From Symbiodinium natans (lineage: Eukaryota; Sar; Dinophyceae; Suessiales; Symbiodiniaceae), in assembly GCA_905221605.1 (NCBI GenBank), contig CAJNDS010002355.1, positions 132,501 through 187,500 on the forward strand: a DNA stretch of 55,000 bases, written 5' to 3'. Positions 45,160 to 54,939 of the stretch are shown in pieces (position 1 is the first letter of the stretch; the number at the start of each line of letters is the position of its first letter). A program made the translations under genes and the position numbers. The notes beneath the pieces are model-generated. The model was not told the DNA's origin, made no database searches, and saw nothing but the letters and a program-made list of their open reading frames with translations.

Positions 45160-45270
45160 CAGCCAATGAACCAGTCCCAACAACAGTGCCATGTTCAGTC
45201 GTGGTCGAACTCAAGAGCCACAGGCTAGAGGCTCTTGTTCCAATGGGTCAACTTATGATCCCTTACACCC
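45160..45270 (+). CDS. Candidate exon after telomere-derived acceptor
   Basis: ANEPVPTTVPCSVVVELKSH, then RLEALVPMGQLMIPY. Mixed beta/helical pattern, among the best by composition. Confidence 0.45.
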
Positions 45271-45296
45271 TAAGCCCCAAACCACCCGACCCCCAA

Positions 45297-45355
45297 ACCC
45301 TAAACCCTAAACCCTAAACTCTAAACCCTAAACCCTAAACCCTAAACCCTAAACC
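45297..45355 (-). repeat. Telomeric block, CCCTAAA
   Basis: Eight units. Confidence 0.93.
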
Positions 45356-45433
45356 CCTGAATGGGAAGTGAGGAGGGGGATACTTCTCTGCACCCTATAA
45401 AGTTTCGAGTTTAGGCTCCCAGGCTTCAGCGAA

Positions 45434-45650
45434 CTACTTTAAACTCCTTGAAATCCCTTTTCGCACCCCGTAGCCAGAAAATAAGCCCTGTGTGAGAAGG
45501 TTCTCGGGCCTTTTAGTAGCCCCCCAGGGTCCATCCAAGTAGACATAGGAATTTGAATCTTTAGTGGGAGTGAGGGCGTAGATTCTGGGCAGCCCAGTAA
45601 CCACATTCGAGTAAGGGCACCCTTCTCTGGGTTGGTTACAGTACAAGGGA
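45434..45650 (-). CDS. Candidate minus-strand coding segment
   Basis: YCNQPREGCPYSNVVTGLPR, IYALTPTKDSNSYVYLDGPW, GATKRPENLLTQGLFSGYGV. 70 codons, aromatic-rich. A second frame is also open, but this one reads better. Family unknown. Confidence 0.45.
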
Positions 45651-45654
45651 CCTA

Positions 45655-45765
45655 AACTCTGAACCCTAAACCCTGAACCCTAAACCCTAAACCCTAAACC
45701 CTAAATTAATAGAACCTAAACCCTAAACCCTAAACCCTAAACCCTAAACCCTAAACCCTAAATTC
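45655..45765 (-). repeat. Telomeric array, CCCTAAA
   Basis: Holds a doubled non-telomeric spacer, AATTAATAGAACC and AATTCCTAGAACC. Confidence 0.93.
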
Positions 45766-45784
45766 CTAGAACCAAAACAAAGAA

Positions 45785-45868
45785 ATGGCAACAGGGCAGC
45801 ACTGGCTGCCACTCCACAGCTTCCCAGGAATGCAGGACGGTAACTGCATAAGGGAACCTTGAACCGAA
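45785..45868 (+). CDS. Candidate exon
   Basis: EMATGQHWLPLHSFPGMQDG, then NCIREP and TGA. Confidence 0.38.
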
Positions 45869-45902
45869 TGAACGGAAAAGGATACCTGTGGGCTACCAAG
45901 CG

Positions 45903-46215
45903 TTTAGGGGTTAGGGTTTAGGGTTTGGGGTCTAGGGTTTAGGGTTTAGGGTTTAGGGTTCAGGGTTCAGGGTTCAGGGTTTAGGGTTTGGGGCTTAGGA
46001 TTTAGGACTTTGGGTCGAGGCCTGGCTGGCTTTGTCAAAACCAGACTCTGCCACTTCGCCTGCGGCAGGAGAGTGTAGGGTTGAGGGCTTAGGGTCGGGG
46101 GTTTAGGGTTTAGGGTTTAGGGCTTAGGGTTTAGGGTTTAGGGTTTAGGGTTTAGGGTTTAGGGTTTAGGGTTTAGGGTTTAGGGTTTAGGGTTTAGGGT
46201 TTAGGGTTTAGGGGC
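45903..46215 (+). repeat. Two telomeric arrays, TTTAGGG
   Basis: 45903-46010 (with a TTCAGGG run) and 46085-46215 (perfect). The island between reads on minus SPAAGEVAESGFDKASQAST, a candidate exon. Confidence 0.93.
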
Positions 46216-46414
46216 TAGGGGTTTAGGGCTTAAGGGGAGTTGGGGCTCAAGGGCATGAGGGCGCAGGCTTGAGGGCAAGGGTTGAGGTTTTGCGGAAGAA
46301 GCTTAGTGTCGGGTTTAGGGTTTAAGGCTTGGGGTTTAGGGTTTAGGGCTTAGGGTTAAGGGTTTGGGGTTTGGGGTTTGGGGTTTGGGTTTAGGGTTTA
46401 GGGCTTGGGGTTCA

Positions 46415-46490
46415 CCTTGCCTGGAGCGCCGCCGCGTTTCTCCTGGCAAGGCTGCCAGGGAAACCCATGATTCCAAGGACCACGGGGATG
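46415..46490 (-). CDS. Candidate minus-strand exon with donor
   Basis: PSPWSLESWVSLAALPGETR, then RRSRQ, then GTGAAC. Confidence 0.33.
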
Positions 46491-46560
46491 GTTAAACCCC
46501 AAACCCTAAACCCTAAACCCTACGCCCTAAAGTTTAGGGCGAGCTTAGGGCTTCGGGTTT

Positions 46561-46604
46561 AGGAGATGCATACTTCCAGTATGTATGGCTCCTTTTCAAC
46601 CGGG
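46561..46604 (+). CDS. Candidate exon with donor
   Basis: GDAYFQYVWLLFNR then GTAACC. Aromatic. Confidence 0.32.
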
Positions 46605-46764
46605 TAACCTAGCAGCAAACCTTGCTAAGTAGGCTCCCTCCCCATAGTAACTCCAGGCTCGAAATACGTACGCCCAAAGTTCTTGCCTAAACCCTCAACC
46701 CGAAACCCTAAACCCTAAACCCTAAACCCTAAACCCTAAACCCCAAACCGGGTTTGGGGGGGAG

Positions 46765-46860
46765 GGGAGGTGTTCATTACTGAATTTGAGAGGGTCTGAG
46801 ACCGGGCCTTGTCCTTGTCAGGCTTCTCTGGCAACGACCTCAGAACATCGGGGCGCGCAT
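46765..46860 (-). CDS. Candidate minus-strand exon
   Basis: NARPDVLRSLPEKPDKDKAR, then SQTLSNSVMNTS. Charged, disordered-type; may join the other minus islands between 46.0 and 46.9 kb. Confidence 0.4.
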
Positions 46861-46865
46861 TTCAG

Positions 46866-47045
46866 GGTTTAGGGTTTAGGGTTTGGGGTATAGGGTTTAG
46901 GGTGTAGGGTGTAGGGTTTAGGGTTTGGGGTTTGGGGTTTGGGGTTTGGGGTTTGGGGTTTGGGGTTTAGGGTTTGGGGTTTGGGGGTTGGGGTATGGGG
47001 TTCAGGGTTTGGGGTTTGGGGTTTGGGGCTTGGGGTTTTGAGTTT
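46866..47045 (+). repeat. Telomeric array dominated by TTTGGGG
   Basis: TTTAGGG and TTTAGGGTG at left, TTTGGGG at right. Confidence 0.95.
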
Positions 47046-47049
47046 AGAG

Positions 47050-47580
47050 AAAGCCCTCAACCCTAAGCGAAGACGGGCACCTCCTTATAATCAGTTGCCC
47101 TGAGCGCGCATTCAACACCCTGAAAGATTGCACCAAAACCCTTAAAGCCCGAAACCCGCTACCCCAGATGCTACGAAAACTACGCCCTTAAACCCTGAAT
47201 CCTTCAACCAAAATCCAAACAAAACACCAAATCAAAACAGCGTGTAAAACCAAACGATTTGAAACACACCAACATACGCATACACATATATACACATAAT
47301 ATGTGTACAAATATACACATATATATATATATATGCGAAAGTACATCTATACAGACAGGTATTCAGCTACACGAACCAACCAGAACAATTTTGTGAACCC
47401 GAACCCCTAAACCCCGCACCCTACACCCCTAAGCCCCAAACCCTAAAAACCATTTGGAAGCCCTGATAAACCTTCTAAACCCTTTTTAGATCCTTATACG
47501 CCCTTATAACACCCTTCTAAACCTCTTGAAGCCCTTATACACCCCATAAGCCCTTGTCCTTAGACCCTAAGCCCTAAACC
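47050..47580. other. Mostly non-coding, AC/AT-rich
   Basis: ACACATATATAC microsatellite at 47270-47335 and degenerate telomere-like units. No gene seen. Confidence 0.5.
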
Positions 47581-47584
47581 CGAA

Positions 47585-47660
47585 CCCCTAAACCCTAAAC
47601 CCTGAACCCTAAACCCTAAACCCCAAACCCTAAACCCTAAACCCTAAACCCTAAACCCTC
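47585..47660 (-). repeat. Telomeric block, CCCTAAA
   Basis: Ten units. Confidence 0.93.
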
Positions 47661-47663
47661 ACC

Positions 47664-47727
47664 CCCACGATTCATTCGACGCGCGGCTTGCTGCGGCTGA
47701 TCGCCAGCTTCGACGGGGCCTGGGCGT
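47664..47727 (+). CDS. Candidate exon with donor
   Basis: PHDSFDARLAAADRQLRRGL then G and GTGGGT. Confidence 0.35.
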
Positions 47728-47731
47728 GGGT

Positions 47732-47930
47732 GTAGGTTTAGGGTTTAGGGTTTAGGGTTTCGGGTTTAGGGTTTAGGGTTTAGGGCTTAGGGCTTAGGGT
47801 TTAGAGTTTAGGGTTTAGGGTTTAGGGCTTAGGGCTTAGGGCTTCGGGCTTCGGGCTTCGGGCTTCGGGAATTTTGGGGTTTAAGGTTTAGGGCTCAGGG
47901 GCTTCGGGTTTCGGTTTCGGGTTGGCGCGG
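47732..47930 (+). repeat. Telomeric array with TTCGGGC run
   Basis: TTTAGGG, then TTAGGGC, then TTCGGGC units. Confidence 0.92.
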
Positions 47931-47934
47931 ATTT

Positions 47935-48365
47935 GGTGTCAGCGCGATCCATATGAGTGAAACAGCTGATGCTTGTAATCATTACATGTGGCATATCATG
48001 CTTCCAGTCTGGTGATGCTGTCAATCAACTTTGTACACTGTTCCTGTAAAACTCTCAGCCAAGCATTTGCAGCTTTATGGGCTTCGGGGAGGAGTGCTTG
48101 ATAGATCGGCGGTCAATGTTCAAAGGCGAACAATGCCTCTTCCGAGAGAGTACGAGCTGGTCACTTGTCGATGAGATCGGCTCATATGAGGCTTGAGGCT
48201 CTAGAATCGAGGAGCCGCTAAGCTAGCAAGCTGCAGGTCTCAGGGTTTAGGGCTTCGGGAGAACAAGTCCTAGGCTACTAGTTGCTTCAGAACTGCCCCC
48301 CAAAAAACAACTTCCTTAGACGGCAACGTAGGGAATCTTATCTCTTTTTGGGAGTTCTTTAATCA
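47935..48365. other. Unique sequence, no gene seen
   Basis: No good frame or splice signal. It ends at the AGT microsatellite. Confidence 0.45.
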
Positions 48366-48373
48366 AGTAGTCG

Positions 48374-48710
<337 letters not shown>

Positions 48711-48719
48711 AGATTGCAC

Positions 48720-48809
48720 ATGGTCCAGAGTAAGAGAGCGGCTGATCTGCTGGCAGGCGTGCGCCTGGAGAGAGCAAGGCAGGGGGCATTTACAAAGCCG
48801 CCTCCCGTC
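48720..48809 (+). CDS. Candidate first exon with strong donor
   Basis: ATG at 48720, exactly 30 codons, then GTGAGT (GT at 48810): MVQSKRAADLLAGVRLERAR then QGAFTKPPPV. Phase 0 donor. It lies just downstream of the AGT array. Confidence 0.45.
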
Positions 48810-48814
48810 GTGAG

Positions 48815-49017
48815 TAGGTAAACCCCAAACCCTAAACCCTAAACCCTTAAACCCTTAAACCCTTAAACCCTTAAACCCTTAAACCCTTAAACCCTTAGAC
48901 CCTTAGACCCTTGGACCCTTAAACCCTTAAACCCTTAAACCCTTAAACCCTTAAACCCTTAAACCCTTAAACCCTTAAACCCTTAAACCCTTAAACCCTT
49001 AAACCCTTAAACCCTAC
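48815..49017 (-). repeat. Pure CCCTTAAA 8-mer array
   Basis: About 22 CCCTTAAA units after three CCCTAAA, with two CCCTTAGA and one CCCTTGGA. Confidence 0.97.
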
Positions 49018-49087
49018 CCGGCCTGAGCAGGTATGCTCAGTGGGTTCGAGGGATTGTACCCTGGATCCTTGAGGTTGTACCCTTTTA

Positions 49088-49279
49088 GGGGGACACTTCT
49101 TGAGGGCTTTTGTAGGAGTAGATTCAGAGGGGCCTTTAAGGGTACAACTTTGGGGGCACACTTTTGAGCAAAGTAGAAGTAGATTGAGGGGAACCTTTAA
49201 GGGTACAACTGTAGGGGGGTACACTTTTGAGGGCTATAGCAGGAGTGCATTAGGGGGGCCTTTCATGGTACGAATTTGG
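49088..49279 (+). repeat. 63-65 bp tandem repeat, three copies
   Basis: Copies aligned on ACACTT at 49093, 49158 and 49221, each with GTAGAAGTAGATT-like and CCTTTAAGGGTACAACT sequence. Confidence 0.88.
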
Positions 49280-49569
49280 GGTGCGGGCCTTAATCCCTTG
49301 ATGGGTCTAAACCCGAAACACTAAAACCTGAAACCCACTGTCGCGTTTCCGGGGTGGTCTGATGGGGGATTCTCCTTTCCGTGGGGTGCCGTCCAGGAGA
49401 CCTTGGCTCATGCTAAACAGCTAACCCCATGGATTGAGACATCTTGAAGCCCCAAACCATGAAACAAAAGTTCAGATTGGCTAGTGTGTGTGTGTGTGTG
49501 TAGGGTTTAGGGTTCTGGGTTTAGGGTTTAAGGGTTAAGGGTTTAGGGTTTAGAGTTTAGGGTTTAGGG

Positions 49570-50190
49570 TTTAGGGTTTATGAACCCCCCACCCAACAAC
49601 TACCGAACAAACTTAAAACACCGGGAAAAAAAGGCTCAAGCCCCAAACAATAACCCCCTAACTTTCCTAATCCCCCCCCTATACCCCCAACCTAAACACC
49701 CCCCTTAATCCCTAAAACTAGCCCCCCAAATCTTAAGTCCCCAAACCTAAACACCCCCCTTTATCCCTGAAACTCTTAAGTCCCCCTGTAATCCCTGAAA
49801 CTAAGCCCAAGTCCCCATACCTAAACAGCCCCCTCAATCCCTGAAACTAAGCCCCCCAAATCTTAAGTCCCCAAACCTAAACACCCCCTTAATGCCTGAA
49901 ACGAAGCCCTCTAAATCTTAAGCCCCCAAACCTAAACACCCCCACCTTAATCCCTGCCCCCTAAATCTTTAGACCCCCCTAACTCCCTGAAACTAAGCCC
50001 CCTAAATCTTAAGTCCACAAACCTAAGCACGCCCCCTCAATCCCTGAAACTCTAAACCCTAATCCCCAAATCCTGAGTCCCTAAACCCCTGAAACTCTAC
50101 ACCCTAAACCCTAAATCCTAAGTCCCTAAATCCCTGAAACTCTAAACCCTAAACCCTTAATCCGAAGTCCCTAAATCCCTGAAACTCTCG
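49570..50190 (-). repeat. ~55-bp satellite-like repeat
   Basis: CTAAACACCCCCCTTAATCC, CTGAAACTAAGCCCCCTAAA, TCTTAAGTCCCCAAAC. Unit starts at 49692, 49747, 49821, 49877, 49932 and 50022. Probably derived from telomeric units plus TCCCTGAAACT. Confidence 0.88.
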
Positions 50191-50285
50191 GAGGGGCCGA
50201 GAGGTTTTCGGCGCACCCGGCCAAGTGGAAAACGGCCTCACTTTGGAGGCCCCATGGGGGGGGCCTTGGGGGTTGAAGGTCTGGG

Positions 50286-50450
50286 GTTTAGGGTTTGGGG
50301 GTTTGGGGTTTAGGGTTTAGGGTTTTAGGGTTTAGGGTTTAGGGTTAGGGCCTAGGGTTTAGGGGTTAGGGTTTAGGGTTTAGGGTTTAGGGTTTAGGGT
50401 TTAGGGTTTAGGGTTTAGGGTTTAGGGTTTAGGGTTTAGGGTTTAGGGCT
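50286..50450 (+). repeat. Telomeric array, TTTAGGG
   Basis: Twenty-two units, variants at left. Confidence 0.96.
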
Positions 50451-50551
50451 ATTGTTCAGTGCTTAGGGGGGTTCTAGGGTGGGATGTGGCTTCCTTGTAG
50501 CCACAGTCATCAGGGAAGTCCCAAGGGCACATTGTAACCTTGAAGTGGAAA
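50449..50551 (-). CDS. Candidate terminal exon, two rival frames
   Basis: A good acceptor CTTTCTATTTCAG is followed by either FSTSRLQCALGTSLMTVATR (to TAA) or HFKVTMCPWDFPDDCGYKEA (to TAG at 50449). The site favours an exon but not a frame. Confidence 0.4.
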
Positions 50552-50736
50552 ACTGAAATAGAAAGTAGTATCCCTAAACCCCAAACCCTAACCACCCTAA
50601 AAGCCCTGAAAGCCCTGAAAGCCCTAAATACCCAAAAAACCCTAAAAACCCTAAAAACCCTAAAAACCCAAAAAACCAAAAAAAACCCTAAAAACCCTAA
50701 AAACCCTTAAAAAACCTAAAAACCCTAGGCCCGGTT

Positions 50737-50864
50737 GCAAAGACCAGCTTGGGACGCAGGTTAGGGCTGAAAAAGAAAGCGTGCGGGGATCAATGCGGCG
50801 AGCCTCTCAAAGCATGACCCCAAAAGCTGACCGGTTATTTCGGGCTTGGGCCTACGTAACCGGG
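50737..50864 (+). CDS. Candidate exon with donor
   Basis: GCKDQLGTQVRAEKESVRGS, MRRASQSMTPKADRLFRAWA, Y, then GTAACC. 42 codons, helical and basic. Confidence 0.45.
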
Positions 50865-50874
50865 CTTTAGGGTT

Positions 50875-50998
50875 TAGGGTTTAGGGGTTAGGGTTTAGGG
50901 TTTAGGGTTTAGGGTTTAGGGTTTAGGGTTTAGGGTTTAGGGTTTAGGGTTTAGGGTTTAGGGCAGTTTAGGGTTTAGGGTTTAGGGTTTAGGGCGTG
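50875..50998 (+). repeat. Telomeric array, TTTAGGG
   Basis: Seventeen units with one CAG interruption. Confidence 0.96.
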
Positions 50999-51295
50999 TA
51001 GAAGGGTAGCTCGCTGGTCAACCACCCAAACTATTCTCATGTAGGGTTTAGGGTTCACCCCAAACCCCCCTCAAGGGTGGTTTTCTTGCTTTTAATTTCC
51101 TTCCCAAGAGCCCTAAACCCTAAACCATAAACACTCAACCCTAAACTCTCAGCCCTACCTATGAGTACCCATGAACCCCAAACCCCCAAACCCTGACCCC
51201 CAAAACCGCAAAACGGCACAGACCCTCCACTCGGTGTCCAACTCAAAACCCCTAGACTGTGAAACCCGGTGCTTAGGGTTCAGGGCTTAGAGTTT

Positions 51296-51345
51296 AAGTT
51301 TTGGGGGTCTAGGGTTTAGGGGTTTAGGGGTTTAGGGTTGCGGGT

Positions 51346-51384
<39 letters not shown>

Positions 51385-51498
51385 GGTTTAGGGTTGAGGG
51401 TTGAGGGTTTAGGGTTTAGGGTTTAGGGTTTAGGGTTTAGGGTTTAGGGTTTAGGGTTTAGGGTTTAGGGTTTAGGGTTTAGGGTTTAGGGTTTAGGG
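51296..51498 (+). repeat. Telomeric array with TTGAGGG run
   Basis: Eight TTGAGGG, then thirteen TTTAGGG. Confidence 0.96.
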
Positions 51499-51499
51499 C

Positions 51500-51590
51500 T
51501 AGTGGTTTTTCTTGCTGGGCCCCAGCTGAGTTCCGAAAGGGGCTGGGTCCAACGCGAGTCATCTCGATCTTGCCCTGCACCTCAGAGGGT
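51500..51590 (-). CDS. Candidate minus-strand exon
   Basis: IPSEVQGKIEMTRVGPSPFR, then NSAGAQQEKPLA. Confidence 0.35.
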
Positions 51591-51593
51591 ATA

Positions 51594-51985
51594 ACCCTAA
51601 ACCCCTAAACCCCTAAACCCCTAAACCCCTAAATCCCTACACCCCTAACCCCTAAACCCTCAACCCCTAACCCCTAAACCTTAAACCCTAATCCCCTAAA
51701 CCCTAACCCTAAGCCCTAAGCCCCAAACCCAAAACCCCAAACCTTAAACCCGAAACCCTAAGCCCTAAGCCCCAAACCCAAAACCCCTAGACCCTCAACC
51801 CCTAACCCCTAAACCCTAAACCCTAATCCCCTAAACCCTAACCCTAAGCCCCAAGTCCCAAACCCAAAACCCCAAACCTTAAACCCGAAACCCTAAGCCC
51901 TAAGCCCCAAACCCAAAACCCCAAACCCCAAACCTTAAACCCGAAACCCTAAGCCCTAAGCCCTAAACCCTAAACCCTAAACCCT
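51594..51985 (-). repeat. 135-bp higher-order repeat of telomere variants
   Basis: A pattern of CCCCTAAC, CCTTAAA, CCCGAAA, CCCTAAG, CCCCAAAC and CCAAAAC units repeats with period 135 (51661 and 51796; 51744 and 51879), then a partial 54-bp step. Confidence 0.9.
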
Positions 51986-52102
51986 AAACCAAAGACGTGC
52001 ACACGCAGAGATGACAGGCAAGAAGCTGAACCCAGGGTTTAGGGCTGGACGAAACCCGAAACCCTAAACCCTAAACCCTAAACCCTAAACCCTAGGGGGC
52101 AA

Positions 52103-52196
52103 AATAGGGCTCGCGCTCTTCACCTTGTCCCTCCCATCTTCTCCTGGTCTGTGGCTCTGGCGCTTGGACGTTTTGAGCATACGTGGTGTCTACGCC
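52103..52196 (+). CDS. Candidate exon
   Basis: GQNRARALHLVPPIFSWSVA, then LALGRFEHTWCLR. Confidence 0.33.
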
Positions 52197-52197
52197 C

Positions 52198-52375
52198 CTA
52201 AACCCTAAACTTTCCCTCAACCCTAAACACTAAACTAAAAAACCCTAAACTCTAAACCCTACTCCTAAACCCTAAGCTTTCCCTCAACCCTAAACACTAA
52301 ACTAAAACACCCTAAACCCTAAACCCTAAACCCTAAACCCTAAACCCTAAACCCTAAACTCTAAACCCTACTCCT
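52198..52375 (-). repeat. Telomeric array with 67-bp duplication
   Basis: TTTCCCTCAACCCTAAACAC then TAAACTAAAA occurs at 52211 and 52278. Confidence 0.9.
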
Positions 52376-52479
52376 TCCCTAGGCCCGAATCCCAAAAAAA
52401 AAAAACTCTTCGGAACCTTGGGGACCCAAAGTGGCTTTGCCGCGCATCCAGAGGGTTCAGAGGCGTCTTGCTTTCGCAA

Positions 52480-52740
52480 GCATAGGGTTTAGGGTTTAGG
52501 GCTAGGGTTTAGGGCTAGGGTTTAGGGTTCAGGGTTCAGGGTTCAGGGTTCACGGTTCAGGGTTCAGGGTTCAGGGTTCAGGGTTCAGGGTTCAGGGTTC
52601 AGGGTTCAGGGTTCAGGGTTCAGGGAACGGGTTTGGGGTTTAGGGTTTAGGGGTTTGGGGTTCAGGGTTTAGGGTTCAGGGTTCAGGGTTCAGGGTTTCC
52701 AGCGTTTAGGGTTTAGGATTTAGGGTTTAGGGTTTAGGGC
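52480..52740 (+). repeat. Telomeric array with pure TTCAGGG run
   Basis: About fourteen GGGTTCA units (52526-52625) with one TTCACGG, standard units on both sides. Confidence 0.96.
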
Positions 52741-53063
52741 CCCCTCCTGGCTCCACGATCTCAATCTGATCCATGCGGACCTGGGAGCTTTAGGATTTGG
52801 GGCTTTGTGGTCGAAGGTCCCTAAACCCTGAACCCCAAACCCTCAACCCTAAACCCTAGCCCTAAACCCTAAACCCTGAACCCTAAACCCTAATCCCTAA
52901 ACCGGAGCACCCCCCTTGTGAACGACCTCTTGAAAATTCTTTAAAGGTCTGGATGCCTATCTGCAGCAGTGTTGCCCCAAACCCCCCAGCACCCACGTGA
53001 GGACGTGCAACCCCGACCAAAAAAGTGAAGGGCTTAGGGTTTACAACTGCGTGCTGCGCTATT

Positions 53064-53164
53064 TGGGGTTGCCGGAATTAAGGGTACCTTTTTGGGGTCC
53101 TTGTTGCAAGCGGATCCTGCTATTTGTGGGTCAATCTTAAGGGTCCCCTATGGTCGTAAAAGCC
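53064..53164 (-). mobile_element. MITE family 2, copy f
   Basis: GGGGTTGCCGGAATTAAGGG...GGTCCCCTATGGTCGTAAAA then GCCC. Confidence 0.72.
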
Positions 53165-53179
53165 CTAACCCCTACTTAT

Positions 53180-53231
53180 ATCACCCTAAACCCTAAACCC
53201 TAAACCCTAAACCCTAAACCCTAAACCCTAA
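53180..53231 (-). repeat. Telomeric block, CCCTAAA
   Basis: Seven units. Confidence 0.95.
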
Positions 53232-53232
53232 G

Positions 53233-53345
53233 TACCCATGAACCTCCGGGTAGGGTCCAGGCAGGAAGAGCCTTTCGCGCCGGAGGTCGAGCACCCTGGG
53301 CTGAGCCGCGGATAGAGCCGCAGTCCCGGGAGTCCTGGCAGTTCG
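53233..53345 (+). CDS. Candidate exon
   Basis: EPPGRVQAGRAFRAGGRAPW or the rival MNLRVGSRQEEPFAPEVEHP. Frame undecided. Confidence 0.3.
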
Positions 53346-53448
53346 GGGTTGAGGGTTTAGGGTTTAGGGTTTAGGGTTTAGGGTTTAGGGTTTAGGGTTT
53401 AGGGTTTAGGGTTTAGGGTTTCGGGTTTCGGGTTTAGGGTTTAGGGCT
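53345..53448 (+). repeat. Telomeric array, TTTAGGG
   Basis: Fifteen units. Confidence 0.96.
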
Positions 53449-53561
53449 TCCGCAAGTAAAACGGTTGGGGTTTCGGGTGTAGGGTGCTTGGGGTTCAGCT
53501 GAAGGTTTGCTGGCTTAGGGCCCCTAAACCCTAAACCCTAAACCCTAAACCCTAATTGGGG

Positions 53562-53628
53562 CGTGGGTATTTAGGGGGGCGAGCTCCCGGCCTCCACCGG
53601 CGCTGACGCGTCCACTGCCTCCGGGTTC
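53562..53628 (-). CDS. Candidate minus-strand exon
   Basis: PEAVDASAPVEAGSSPP and a TAA. Acidic/Pro/Ala. Confidence 0.33.
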
Positions 53629-53803
53629 GGGTTTAGGGTTTAGGGTTTAGGGTTTAGGGTTTAGGGTTTAGGGTTTAGGGTTTAGGGTTTAGGGTTTAGG
53701 GTTTAGGGTTTAGGGTTTAGGGTTTAGGGTTTAGGGTTTAGGGTTTAGGGTTTAGGGTTTAGGTTTTGGGGTTTAGGGGTTAGGGTTTAGGGTTTAGGGT
53801 TTT
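53629..53803 (+). repeat. Telomeric array, TTTAGGG
   Basis: Twenty-three near-perfect units. Confidence 0.97.
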
Positions 53804-53849
53804 ACGTAGCAAGCTGACATGCGGGGTGGGGGGGGAGCCAGCCCTAACC

Positions 53850-53944
53850 TTGGGATGTTCTCCCGTTATGCTGACGCCTTCGTGGCGATTGTCCTGCCCC
53901 CCTATGATAATCCCTATTCACTGTCAGTTTAAAGAACATCCCAA
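53850..53944. mobile_element. MITE family 1, copy f
   Basis: TTGGGATGTTCTCCCGTTAT...ACTGTCAGTTTAAAGAACAT then CCCAA. Flanked by CC on both sides. Confidence 0.68.
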
Positions 53945-54028
53945 CCTAAACAACCTCAGCCCAAGACCCTCAACCCTCAACCCTCAACCCTCAGCCCTAA
54001 ACCCTAAACCCCTAAACCCAAGACCCTA

Positions 54029-54078
54029 CAAACGATTGAGGCGTTCGGGGTTGCGTGGCACCTCGAGCTCCGGTGTTC
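54029..54078 (+). CDS. Candidate exon with strong donor
   Basis: QTIEAFGVAWHLELRC then GTGAGC (GT at 54079). Confidence 0.38.
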
Positions 54079-54109
54079 GTGAGCTCCGCATTTCCTCGGA
54101 AGCTACTCC

Positions 54110-54200
54110 CCCTAAACCCTAAACCCTTAACCCTAAACCCTTAACCCTAAACCCTAAACCCTAAACCCTTAACCCTAAAACCCTAAAACCCTGAACCCTA
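54110..54200 (-). repeat. Telomeric block, CCCTAAA/CCCTTAA
   Basis: Twelve units. 54250-54360 continues with CCCTAAG runs. Confidence 0.92.
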
Positions 54201-54536
54201 GCCCAAAAAATCCCTTAGGGCCTTCTTGGGCTACCATGAACCCGAAAATCCAACCCCCTCGAGCTAAGCCCTAAGCCCTAAGCCCTAAGCCCTAAGCCCT
54301 ACGAAGCCCGAAAACCCTAAACCTTTACCGCAAACCCCAAAACCATAAACCCCAAGCCCACTGCTGTCTCGCCCTCTTCTTCGTCCTGCAGGGGCCGAAG
54401 TAACCATTGGCCCAAAGTTTAGGTCTTGGGGCTTAGGAACTTTGGATTTAGGGTTTAGGGTTTAGGGTTTAGGGTTCAGGGTTTAGGTAGGAACTTTGGA
54501 TTTAGGGTTTAGGGTTGAGGGTTTAGGGTTTAAGGT

Positions 54537-54939
54537 TTCGTGAACACGAACACCCCACCTTTGCACCAGCGCCCATCAAGGAACCCTCTGTGCACCAAGA
54601 GCGACCCCGCCCTTCTTCCTACAAAACCTCCGCGCAACGCCTTGCGTATTCCCTCGGAAAGCTTGAAGAGATGAAGCTTGGAGATCGGGCTGTCGCTAGG
54701 ATTTGGGGGACCCTTGAAAATATGTAGACCCTCTCAAGAAGGTCCCTGTTGAAGAGAGCCAGAAGAGGGTTCAGAAGAATTCCCGTTCAAGGGTCTCCCT
54801 TATCCTACCGAGGACCAAAGTCCCTGTACGTTGAGGCCTCAGGGGCCGAAACAAAGTTGAAAGTGAGGTCCTCTAGCTCTCGACCTTTCCCTGGCAACCT
54901 AGCAAAGAGAGAACGAAGGGTTTCTCCTTCTGGTTGACA
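54537..54939 (+). CDS. Coding-like segment with one in-frame TAG
   Basis: One frame is open for ~133 codons except a TAG at 54725-54727. Before it: REHEHPTFAPAPIKEPSVHQ, ERPRPSSYKTSAQRLAYSLG, KLEEMKLGDRAVARIWGTLE. After it: TLSRRSLLKRARRGFRRIPV, QGSPLSYRGPKSLYVEASGA, ETKLKVRSSSSRPFPGNLAK, then TGA. Proline-rich start, helical middle, basic end. Family unknown. It could be two exons, a pseudogene, or read-through. Confidence 0.5.
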
